Assembly (NCBI RefSeq): GCF_032884065.1
Contig: NC_088867.1
Span: 44,827,453-44,891,452, forward strand
Length of the DNA stretch: 64,000 nucleotides
Source of the DNA: Artemia franciscana
Taxonomy: Eukaryota; Arthropoda; Branchiopoda; Anostraca; Artemiidae
Direction: 5' to 3'
A model generated the notes under the pieces. That model worked only from the letters and a program-made list of their open reading frames with translations. It made no database searches and had not been told where the DNA came from. This document shows positions 40,061 through 64,000 of this stretch, one piece after another (the first letter of the stretch is position 1; the number at the start of each line of letters is the position of its first letter). The position numbers were made by a program, and so were the translations under genes.

Positions 40061-40338
40061 ACTCCTGCAGACGAAATGAATGCTTGCCTGAAAAATTCTA
40101 ATTTATGGGCACACGTAAAAATATTAAAATTAACTACAAATATGCGTGTCTGATTGCAAAACGATGACTCTGGTCAAACATTTTCAGATCAATTGCTGGC
40201 AATTGGAAACGGAAAGCTCCCAGTAGACTCAATTTCAGGACGTATACAACTACCTGCTGATTTCTGTAATTTAGTGACGTCCAAAAATGAATTGATTGAA
40301 AAAGTATTTCCGAATATTCTAAAAAATTATAAAAATAA
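40061..40338 (+). pseudogene. Host Helitron helicase fragment left of the insertion (unit 2)
   Basis: Same as 36493-36770. The reading frame ends in ...ILKNYKN plus AA and resumes with T AAA TGG CTA ([12 protein letters not shown]) at 42733, on the other side of the inserted element. Confidence 0.88.
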
Positions 40339-40585
40339 CTAGCTGTTGGGGTGGCGCTTCGCGCCACCCCAACACCTAGTTGGTGGGGCGCTTCGCGCCC
40401 CCCAAGCCCCCCCGCGCGCGTAAGTCGTTACGCGCCATATTAGTTACGCGCCATTGTAGTTGTGTCCCTGTGTCCCACCTGTGAATAATGACGTCATATG
40501 CAAACGCTCTTTTTACAAACAAACAAACATGCATACACACAACTCGTTTTTATATAGATAGATAGATAGATAGATACAATACAAA

Positions 40586-41093
40586 TTAACTACGTAAAAC
40601 TTGTGAATATACAACAGTCTTCGCTGTCCCATTGTCTGTGCGTATAAATAGATTGTCAGGTTTACCGACCCTCAAAGATGCAACATACAATTGTACATTG
40701 GTAAAGCAATCTGTATTAAGATCTATACCGCATTTTTCTAGTGATTGCCCTTGAGCTTTGTTGATGGTGGTTGCAAATGCTAATCGAATTGGGAATTGCA
40801 ATCTTTTAAATTGAAAAAGCAGATCCGTTGGAATCATGGGAATGCGAGGAATAAGAACAGCCTCACCCTCATAAGGCCCTGTCAAGATTGTGGCATCTAT
40901 TAGGTTTTCCATTGTTTTTTTTTTACGGCAAGTCGCGTGCCATTACAAAGCTTTGGTGGGTTGATATTTCTTAAAAGTATTATTGGTACGCCTATTTTTA
41001 GTTGTAGCAGGTGTGGTGGACACCCTGAAGGATCTATGGAATTTAAAAATTCAGATGGATAATTAACCCCTTCATTTGGTTCCGAAATACAAA
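40586..41093 (-). pseudogene. Second, degenerate helicase C-terminus in the same Helitron
   Basis: [20 protein letters not shown] and further residues, then after a frame change in a poly-A run [20 protein letters not shown] to VLRS-stop. It directly follows the stop of the first helicase copy, a tandem arrangement suggesting read-through or recombination between elements. Confidence 0.8.
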
Positions 41094-41899
41094 TTAACTG
41101 CGTAAAACTTGCGAATATACAACATTCTTCGCTGTCCAATTCTCGCTGCATATAAATAGATTGTCAGGTTTACCGACCCTCGAACATGCAACGTACAATT
41201 GTCCATGGGAAAAACAATCAGTATTAAGATCAATACCACATTTTTCTAATGATTGACCTTGAGCTTTGTTAATGGTGATTGCAAATGCTAATCGAATTGG
41301 GAATTGCAATCTTTTAAATTGAAAAGGCAGATCTGTTGGAATCATGGGAATGCGAGGAATAAGAACAGCCTCACCCTCAAAAGGCCCTGTCAGGATTGTG
41401 GCCTCTATTAGGTTTTCCATTGTTTTTTTTACGGCAAGTCGAGTGCCATTGCAAAGCTTTGGTGGGTTTATATTTCTTAAAAGTATTATTGGTACGCCTA
41501 TTTTTAGTTGTAGCACGTGTGGTGGAAACCCTGAAAGATCTATGGAATTTAAAAATTCAGATGGATAATTAACCGCTTCATTTGGTTCCAAAACTGTGTC
41601 GACTGACTTGTAAAGGACTGCCTGGTCTTGAATCTTGGTCAAAACAATATTGTTGATTTCGTGGACGTCTATATTTTTGGGTGCGAGAATCGCTCTTTCA
41701 CTTAGCCATTTATTATTTTTATAATTTTTTAGAATATTCGGAAATACTTTTTCAATCAATTCATTTTTGGACGTCACTAAATTACAGAAATCAGCAGGTA
41801 GTTGTATACGTCCTGAAATTGAGTCTACTGGGAGCTTTCCGTTTCCCATTGCCAGCAATTGATCTGAAAATGTTTGACCAGAGTCATCGTTTTGCAATC
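41094..41899 (-). pseudogene. Helitron PIF1-like helicase C-terminal ~268 residues
   Basis: Open frame from [17 protein letters not shown] to VLRS-stop. It shows [45 protein letters not shown] (motif VI) and [17 protein letters not shown]. It lacks Walker A/B and everything upstream. The longer open frame extending to 42551 is the wrong-frame reading of the N-terminal repeats. Confidence 0.85.
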
Positions 41900-42573
41900 G
41901 GTTTGCAATCAGATTGCTCTGATTCCTCGGCACGCTTTCTTTTCTTACTTTCTCTATCAGCAGCAAGCCTGATTTCTTGCTGTTCTTGTAATTCCTCGGC
42001 ACGCTTTCTTTTCTTACTTTCTCTATCAGCAGCAAGCCTGATTTCTTGCTGTTCTTGTGATTCCTCGGCACGCTTTCTTTTCTTACTTTCTCTATCAGCA
42101 GCAAGCCTGATTTCTTGCTGTTCTTGTAATTCCTCGGCACGCCTTCTTTTTTCACATTCTCTTTTAGCAGCAAGTCTGCTTCTGCGTTGCTCTGGTAGTT
42201 CCTCGGCATGCTTTCTGTTCTTTCTTTCTCTATCAGCCTCAAGCCTGTTTCCCTGCTGGTCTTTTGATTCCTCGGCACGCGTTCTTTTTTCACTTTCTCT
42301 TTTAGCAGCAAGTCTGCTTCTGCGTTGCTCTGGTAGTTCCTCGGCATGCTTTCTGTTCTTTCTTTCTCTATCAGCCTCAAGCCTGTTTCCCTGCTGGTCT
42401 TTTGATTCCTCGGCACGCCTTCTTTTTTCACTTTCTCTTTTAGCAGCAAGTCTGCTTTCGCGTTGCTCTGGTAGTTCCTCGGCACGCTTTCTTTTCTGAC
42501 TTTCTCTATCAGCAGCAAGTTTTTTGGCATAGACTCTTTGAGCATCTTCATCAGTCATTGTAAACTTAAACAT
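41884..42573 (-). CDS. Helitron N-terminal domain ORF, 229 residues with 23-residue repeats
   Basis: Starts MFKFTMTDEDAQRVYAKKLA, followed by about nine copies of a 23-residue unit of the form [20 protein letters not shown] followed by QEI (69 bp at the DNA level). It is highly charged and predicted helical. This kind of Arg/Glu repeat is common at the N-terminus of arthropod Helitron Rep/helicase proteins and may contact nucleic acid. The frame terminates at 41884, just inside the helicase segment, because the internal deletion joined the two parts out of frame. Whether it is expressed is unknown. Confidence 0.65.
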   Translation of the reverse strand: MFKFTMTDEDAQRVYAKKLAADRESQKRKRAEELPEQRESRLAAKRESEKRRRAEESKDQQGNRLEADRERKNRKHAEELPEQRRSRLAAKRESEKRTRAEESKDQQGNRLEADRERKNRKHAEELPEQRRSRLAAKRECEKRRRAEELQEQQEIRLAADRESKKRKRAEESQEQQEIRLAADRESKKRKRAEELQEQQEIRLAADRESKKRKRAEESEQSDCKPIAKR

Positions 42574-42732
42574 TAATAGATTTCTACGCGAACATATGTC
42601 TTATATAACTTGAATGACGTCACCTTCAAAGCAAAAATGATGGCAACTAATTTCATGACGTCAGCCGAAACATGACGTCACCTGATCCATCCACAGATCC
42701 ACACACAGACAACTTATTTTTATATATATAGA

Positions 42733-43587
42733 TAAATGGCTAAGTGAAAGAGCGATTCTCGCACCCAAAAATATAGACGTCCACGAAATCAACAATATTG
42801 TTTTGACCAAGATTCGAGACCAGGCAGTCCTTTACAAGTCAGTCGACACAGTTTTGAACCAAATGAAGCGGTTAATTATCCATCTGAATTTTTAAATTCC
42901 ATAGATCCTTCAGGGTTTCCACCACACGTGCTACAACTAAAAATAGACGTACAAATAATACTTTTAAGAAATATCAACCCACCAAAGCTTTGCAATGGCA
43001 CGCGACTTGCCGTAAAAAAAAACAATGGAAAACCTAATAGAGGCCACAAACTTGACAGGGCCTTTTGAGGGTGAGGCTGTTCTTATTCCTCGCATTCCCA
43101 TGATTCCAACGGATCTGCCTTTTCAATTTAAAAGATTGCAATTCCCAATTCGATTAGCATTTGCAATCACCATTAACAAAGCTCAACAATTGGACAGCGA
43201 AGAACGTTGTATATTCGCAAGTTTTACGCAGTTAATTTATATTGTATCTATCTATCTATCCATCTATATGAAAACGAGTTGTGTGTATGCATGTCTGTTT
43301 GTTTGTAAAAAGAGCGTTTGCAGATGACGTCATTATTAGTACATACGGCTTTGTATATGCACAGACAATGGGAAAGCCAAGAATGTTGTATATTCGCAAT
43401 TTTTACGTAGTTTGAAACACATATATAAATCTATCTATATTCACAGGTGGGACACAGGGACACAACTACAATGGCGCGTAACTAATATGGCGCGTAACGA
43501 CTTACGCGCACGGGGGGGCTTGGGGGGGCGCGAAGCGCCCCACCAACTAGGTGTTGGGGTGGCGCGAAGCGCCACCCCATCAGCTAG
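42733..43587 (+). mobile_element. Host Helitron, right part with intact 3' end
   Basis: Resumes the interrupted helicase ([19 protein letters not shown]), then has frame breaks. A deletion in motif VI joins INKAQ to the NWTAK region through a short shared CAA. A (CTAT)n leader follows, then two GC hairpins (43525-43541 and 43556-43578), each followed by CTAG (43547-43550 and 43584-43587). Confidence 0.85.
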
Positions 43588-43717
<130 letters not shown>

Positions 43718-44096
43718 TTTAACTACGTAAAACTTGCGAATATATAACATTCTTTGCTGTCCCATCGTCTGTGCATATAAATAGATTGTCAGGTTTACCG
43801 ACTCTTGAACATGCAACGCATAATGGTCCATGGGAAAACAATCCGTATTCAGATCTATACCTCATGATTCTATTGATTGCCCTTGAGCTTTGTTGATGGT
43901 GATTGCTAATCGACCATTTCATTTGTTGCCGTCGTCATTTATATATCCCCCTGTGCCCCCCGGCGTCCCCGTTGTAGTTGTGTCCCTGTGCCCGGGTCGT
44001 CATTTATATTCCCTGTGTCCCCGTCGTCATTTGTGTCCCGGTGTCCCAGTTTGTGATTTCTATTTGAGTGTCCCGGGCGTCATTTATATTCGTCAG

Positions 44097-44180
44097 GATA
44101 TTGTAGGGCATCGTAGCATCGATGAGTTTAAGCAATTCTTGTCAACTGATTGTTTCGCCTATAAAGAATATTATCTCGAG
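44097..44180 (+). other. Exon-like 84-nt segment inside a Helitron
   Basis: Bounded by CAG on the left and GTAAGA on the right, and open in frame for exactly 28 codons (DIVGHRSIDEFKQFLSTDCF followed by AYKEYYLE). No Helitron similarity. It could be a captured host exon, on the strand opposite to the element, or a piece of a retroelement. The protein is not recognised. Confidence 0.4.
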
Positions 44181-44301
44181 GTAAGAACTGATCACCGACC
44201 ACAACGATTGCCACTTTGTTGATAGTTGCGTATCAGGAGGCATCAATTCGATTGCTGTTTTTAAGCAGAAGCACTAAATTATTATTTTTGTGGAAAAGAT
44301 G

Positions 44302-44335
<34 letters not shown>

Positions 44336-44396
44336 TTTCTTTTTAGTTTTTTTGTAGTTTTTACCTTTTTTAGTTTTTTTCTTCTTTTGTATTAAT

Positions 44397-44476
44397 GCTA
44401 AAGCCAAGGTTCAAACCTGGAGCCTCTCGGACCTAGAACCTGAAACATAACGCTTTACCAACTCAGCTACTTCGGC
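44397..44476 (-). tRNA. tRNA-like segment inside a Helitron (probable pseudogene)
   Basis: The minus strand has an A-box-like TAGCTGAGTTGGTAAAGC, a B box GGTTTGAACCT within a T arm that pairs (CCAGG/CTTGG), and acceptor pairing GCCGAAG/CTTTAGC with one mismatch and one G-U pair. The anticodon arm does not fold convincingly, so no anticodon is assigned. Confidence 0.4.
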
Positions 44477-44832
44477 GTGAATACATTCGTTTTGAGCAGC
44501 TTCCTCGGGTGTTGCCATTGTAGGTTCTTCAGTCATTTTACAATTAGAAATTTCTCTTTCAACGGTCTTCTTACAATTAAAAATTTGTCTTTGAACGATA
44601 TTCTTAAATACCTGTGTCCTGGTCGTCATTTATATTGCCTGTGTCCCGTTCGTCATTTGTGTCCCGGTATCCCAGTCTGTAATTTCTCCTTGAGTGTCCC
44701 GGTCGTTATTTATATTCCCTCTGTCCCGGTCGTCATTTGTGTCCCGGTCTGTAATTTCTCTTTGAGTGTTTTTTCTTTTTAGTATTTTTTAGTTTTTTAC
44801 ATTTTTTCTTTTTTCAGTTTTCTTTTTCTTCT

Positions 44833-45183
44833 TTATTTTTCAGCTTCACTATGAAATACATATCGCCGAACCTTTGTTTTTTTAACTAAAATCTGGTAGG
44901 CATTGATGACCTTATCCAAGTCAAGATCCCAAACCCAATCATCATCGCTATCATTTTTAGTTTTGATATGTTTTGACTCTCGCTGTCCAGGTGGATCTTC
45001 ATCTAACTGCGCGGTTTTGCGTTCTTTAGCCTCAAGCCTGTTTCCTTGCTGTTCTTTTGATTCCTCGGGACGCTTTCGTTTCTGACTTTCTCTATCAGCA
45101 GCAAGTTTTTTGGCATAGACTCTTTGAGCATCTTCATCGGCTTTTGCCATTGTAAGTTCATCAGTCATTTTAAACTTAAACAT
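44833..45183 (-). pseudogene. Helitron N-terminal ORF fragment, 116 residues
   Basis: MFKFKMTDELTMAKADEDAQ, then RVYAKKLAADRESQKRKRPE, resembles the start of the 42573 ORF but with only about two repeats. It continues into a unique acidic tail DSDDDWVWDLDLDKVINAYQ and ends HSEAEK-stop. The tail has no counterpart in the other copy. Confidence 0.6.
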
Positions 45184-45338
45184 TAATAGATTTATACGTG
45201 AACATATATGTCTTAAATATCTTTAATGACGTCACCGTCGTAGCAAAAATGACGACAACTAACTTCATGATGCCAGTCGACACAGAAACATGACGTCACC
45301 TGATCCACAGACAGACAACTTATTTTTATATATATAGA

Positions 45339-45469
45339 TAGATATAATTCTAAAATTGTCAGGTAATTTTCTATTTTGAAATAAAAACTAAAAATTATTG
45401 CCCAGACAACATAAATATTTTTGATATTTACATAATAGCTTTAGTGGTTCTGGACTGAAAACTAAATAT
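45339..45469. other. Non-Helitron spacer
   Basis: AT-rich island between two Helitron pieces, possibly original host DNA. Confidence 0.35.
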
Positions 45470-45796
45470 GCTAATCAAATTGGGAATTGCAATCTTTTAG
45501 GTTGAAAAGCAGATCCATTGGAATCATGAGAATGCGTGGAATAAGAAAAGCCTCACCCTCAAAAGGCCCTGTCAAGATTGTTGCCTCTATTACGTTATAA
45601 CAGACATAACACGTCATTTGTGTCCCGGTCTGTAGTTTCGTCAGTCGACAAACATGACGTCAGACGACAAACAACTTCATGACGACATACAGCTCAATCC
45701 TTATAATGACATCAGTCGATAAACATGACGTCAGTCGACACACAAACATGACGTCAGTCGACAGACAGACAAACAACTTATTTTTATATATATAGA
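45470..45796 (-). mobile_element. Small Helitron derivative, minus orientation
   Basis: The 5' end TCTATATATATAAAAATAAG is at 45796, with TGACGTCA/GTCGAC leader repeats, then a helicase fragment (45470-45597) corresponding to the LTGPFEGEAVLIPRI to FPI segment. The 3' end is missing. Confidence 0.72.
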
Positions 45797-46090
<294 letters not shown>

Positions 46091-46683
46091 TTTGAATAAA
46101 CTTTTCAAAGCAAGTTTTAATTTAAACAATAGAACATATTTAATAATATGTCAATTTTAAATAGTAAGAGATGTCAGTAATGGACATAATATTGTAATAT
46201 ATGTCAATACGATGATTAATAATAGAATATATATCAATATTTCAATTATAAATGAGGTGCATATGCTATCTTCTGAGGAAAGTCGTAGTCTGCTACCCGC
46301 ATGATCAATCCCAGCACATCCACTTATCAAGATCGCTATAAAAAACATTGTCTAAGTACGTTTTCTGGGAATATATTCTCACCCGAACTTATTGGCCGTA
46401 AACATCAATCTCGGACCAGACCTCCTGTCAAAAGCCAGACGTATTTCTTCTTTCTAAGGAATTGTTTTCACCCTGGTCACTAATTCCTCTTCACTAGACA
46501 AGTTTAAGTCATTTTATTGAAAACGGATACCGCTTGCTACGGGAGCTCATAACACCCTGTTGATACCAGAATAGTGCCTTTAGAATGAGCTGTAGCACCC
46601 ATACAAGAGGAGACACCTCTGACTAAGCCCTTGATGAACGGCTACACTCAACCTTCACGGCTTTACTAAACTGTTTACATATT

Positions 46684-46740
46684 TTGGTTACTATTGAGCC
46701 GGGTCGCTCCTTGCTACAGTTCGTTACCACGAACTGTTTA
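46684..46740 (+). mobile_element. Fold-back element, isolated 3' end
   Basis: TTACTATTGAGCCGGGTCGC then CAGTTCGTTACCACGAACTG and TTTA. Only the terminal hairpin region remains. Confidence 0.8.
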
Positions 46741-47148
46741 ATGTGAGTTTCATCAGATAGCGCTAATATGGTTGTTAAAGCTTGTTTTTTTCCCTCATGA
46801 AAACAATAAAAGTTGCTGTTACTTGTCTTCCTTGATGATAACGGCAAATTGCCATTAAACATGGTGTTTAGGGTGGAGCAAAATAGTAAGAGAGGCGGGG
46901 CCAAAAGCCACCGATAATGGACAAATAGAACAACTGATAAAAGGAAATAGTTTAGATCAAAATGTCTGACAGTAAACTTGTCACAGATACTGAAGCGGTT
47001 TAACAGATTATTCTGACGTTTCTTTCAATAAATAAAATGCTGACATTGGAACATTTACCACTCGTTTACGTGTAGTTAATTTTGAGTTATTTTAACGGTT
47101 ATATTATCATTATTTTATTGCGTTTACGTTTATAAAAACGGTAAAGCG

Positions 47149-47154
47149 TTTATT
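47149..47154 (-). other. Candidate polyadenylation signal of the RASSF gene
   Basis: AATAAA on the minus strand about 270 nt beyond the stop codon at 47422. AATAAA is common in AT-rich DNA, so this is tentative. Confidence 0.3.
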
Positions 47155-47421
47155 TTACTGAATAAGCACAAAAAAATTTGTCGTTTGACACCTTCATTCT
47201 ATAATAAATTTTCACAATACGTTGAAAATTTTAGTTTTTTGATATCTCTCTCTCTCTAGGAAAAAAAAAAGCAATAAAAATCCAATATCCTGAAAAATAA
47301 TTTTTACTAGCCATTCTAACATAAAATCCAAAAAAGGAAAAACTGACGCAACGAATGCGAAAACACCAAGATAAAAAAGAAGAAGAAACAGCCACACCAG
47401 AAATTTGGACAATTTCCCATT

Positions 47422-62367
<14,946 letters not shown>

Positions 62368-63370
62368 CTGCAATGTAAAATGAGACTTGTTTTCTTAATT
62401 TAAACAATTTGGATCATTAGCAAAAGTCTAGAAGCTTTCTAGGTAACGAGAAAAACAAAGCAAAAACGAAAAATACCATTTTCTGGTTCGAAACCAGACA
62501 CAAAGAAAGAAAACCTGTGGAACTGATGGTGGCAGCCATGTCGTCCCTATCACCCCCGAAAGTTGCATCTTACATTTCCATACTTCTGAGACAATTGCAA
62601 AAAACCATTTGATGAGCTGTACTATGGGGTCACACTCACCAACCAACAAACAAATACATCTTAATTTAAATCAAATCAAATGAAATATCCTCCAAACAAA
62701 AAACCTAAAATTCATTTAGTTTTGGATAGTATTGAATGCATCCAAGAAATAGCTCTTAAAATAATTGCTAAATAGAATAAAGTCTCATACTCCTTAATGC
62801 TAAAAAAATAACAATAAAAAAAAACCAGAAATTAAAAGCATCAGAAGGCATGAGAATAAGGTTATGATTGCATTTCACAAAATAAGAAGTAATGAATTCT
62901 CGTATCAAAAATATTCACCCCTAAAAGACTCTCCAATTAAAATTCATTGACTTGCCTCAAGGAAAGAAAAAAAAAAAAAAACATTTTTCCTCCAAATCAG
63001 AAAAAAAATAACAATCCACCTCAATATGTTTCCAATTTTGTTTTCCCCACACATTCTTCGTTCCGTTTTTTTCTTTGATTCTATTTTTTCTTAAATTAAA
63101 TTTATTCCTGTTAGTAGTTTTTCAGCCAAACGTCGCTGACACTAACAAATTTTAGTGAAATCATCTCCAATTTTTTTTTTTACCCTGGGATGAAAACTGG
63201 TACAATCGGTGAGTTGAGTCTGTGAGCTTTATGACGTTGAGGCCGTTGTATAAATTTAATATGACGTTGTATAAATTTTTGTCTATAATAATAGTCTACT
63301 ATTAATAGCCATCATAACCGAGAACTAGTTTTGGTAGAGCTTCGAAACTTTGCCATGCATAAAGTTAATG
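62368..63370. other. RASSF intron toward the 5' exons, nothing recognised
   Basis: AT-rich. I looked for a C1 zinc-finger exon on the minus strand and found none. Confidence 0.35.
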
Positions 63371-63515
63371 TTAATTTTCTGCTTCTCCTTCTTGTTTTGG
63401 TTATCTGGAGACGCTAATGCATAGTCTCCATGCAATTCCTAGCCCTCCTACTGCAGGGATCAAACCCCAGGCCCCGTATTGCCAATCTGAGACCACTGTG
63501 CCATTACAGGGTTTA
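63365..63515 (-). repeat. tRNA-derived SINE candidate
   Basis: The minus strand has A-box-like TGGCACAGTGGTCTCAG and B box GGTTTGATCCC about 35 nt apart, followed by a body of about 75 bp ending AACAAGAAGGAGAAGCAG. No foldable tRNA remains. Confidence 0.4.
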
Positions 63516-64000
63516 ATAGTTTTCACTTTGATTAGTTAATTCCTTTATTATTCTGTTGACAGACGTCAATAGAATCAACGTCAACAAAGATCAACGTATT
63601 TTGTCTATTATGTAATTCTTTTTTATACTGGACGAATATTCTGTCTAGTGGAATAATTGTTGTCTAAATTATATGCCGGCCATGGCGTGCTGTTTTCATT
63701 CTGTAAAGTTGAAATAATCTTTTATTGATAGTTAGGCAATTGCCTTGCTATATTTCCAAAAACTTCTAGATGAGCTGTTGGTGAAATACTGTTGAGACTT
63801 CATAATCTAGAATCTAGATTATAGAAGTAGCAAAAAATGAACCTATAGAATCTATAGCGGCCAAGTGTGCTATCGTGCTCTCACATGTTCCTAGATGAGC
63901 TTTTAGCAATAATATGTTGAGAGGCATGTATTAAACATAGATTAAGCATTAAGCATATACAAAATTACAATTATAGAGGACTCTGTACAACTTTTCCAAT
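63516..64000. other. Right edge, nothing recognised
   Basis: AT-rich sequence, presumably intron of the RASSF gene. Confidence 0.3.

Larger units (their letters stand above)
40339..42732 (-). mobile_element. Complete non-autonomous Helitron, 2394 bp, with precise insertion site
   Basis: On the minus strand it begins TCTATATATATAAAAATAAG at 42732 and ends with a GC hairpin and CTAG at 40342-40339. Its flanks, AAAAATAA and TAAATGGC, join to the uninterrupted helicase sequence seen elsewhere in the window, so it landed between A and T without target duplication. Contents in order are a 5' leader with TGACGTCA motifs, a repeat-rich N-terminal ORF, a fused helicase C-terminus, a second degenerate helicase C-terminus (40586-41093), a 3' leader with (GATA)n, and the double-hairpin end. 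Confidence 0.9.

Noticed and set aside
41681-42499. Plus-strand 272-residue Ser/Leu-rich frame
   Set aside because: Antisense shadow of the Helitron N-terminal repeats and helicase.
41094-42551. Single 485-residue minus-strand frame covering the Helitron
   Set aside because: Its first half is the wrong-frame reading of the 69-bp N-terminal repeats; only the part below about 41899 is genuine helicase sequence.
62428-62649. Trp/Phe-rich frame as a possible upstream RASSF exon or C1 domain
   Set aside because: No Cys/His pattern of a C1 zinc finger and no similarity to RASSF proteins.

Overview
The window is eukaryotic nuclear DNA from an invertebrate, most likely an arthropod. It is AT-rich, its genes carry introns with GT-AG borders, and it is loaded with Helitrons, LINE relics, fold-back elements and (TA)n tracts. 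The repeat style resembles a branchiopod crustacean such as a brine shrimp, but that is recollection, not proof. Nothing bacterial or viral was recognised.

Two host genes face each other tail to tail. On the + strand a complete eight-exon N-acetylglucosamine kinase gene (NAGK) can be assembled from 254 to 27879. All splice phases agree, giving 1053 nt and 350 residues. On the - strand the last four coding exons of a Ras-association plus SARAH-domain protein of the RASSF1/3/5 type run from 62367 down to 47422. Its 5' exons lie beyond the right edge. NAGK acts in cytosolic amino-sugar salvage and the RASSF protein is a Ras/Hippo-type scaffold. Nothing in the sequence links them functionally.

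NAGK introns (289-27597) hold a non-autonomous Helitron (750-1856), a well-preserved tRNA-Pro(AGG)-like gene (3585-3660), copies of a fold-back element family, LINE relics on both strands, and several local tandem repeats, one of them with E-box-like units.

The 19.5 kb between the genes (27880-47421) begins with the most complete fold-back element (27956-29640). Next come a dispersed repeat family (31-32 kb) and a degenerate LINE (33.2-33.9 kb). The rest is a Helitron graveyard (34011-46088) built of head-to-head Helitron pieces around TA tracts. It contains a roughly 3.4-kb tandem duplication (35052-38453 and 38618-42021) and a 2394-bp Helitron (40339-42732) inserted cleanly between A and T in the helicase gene of another Helitron. 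Many pieces carry the PIF1-type helicase C-terminus. Two carry the basic repeat-rich N-terminus. No Rep nuclease domain was seen, so none looks autonomous.

The RASSF introns contain LINE reverse-transcriptase relics (56.0-58.8 kb), a (GA)n tract, a long minisatellite (60.2-60.8 kb) and two tRNA-like SINE candidates. The remaining stretches are AT-rich introns in which I recognise nothing.
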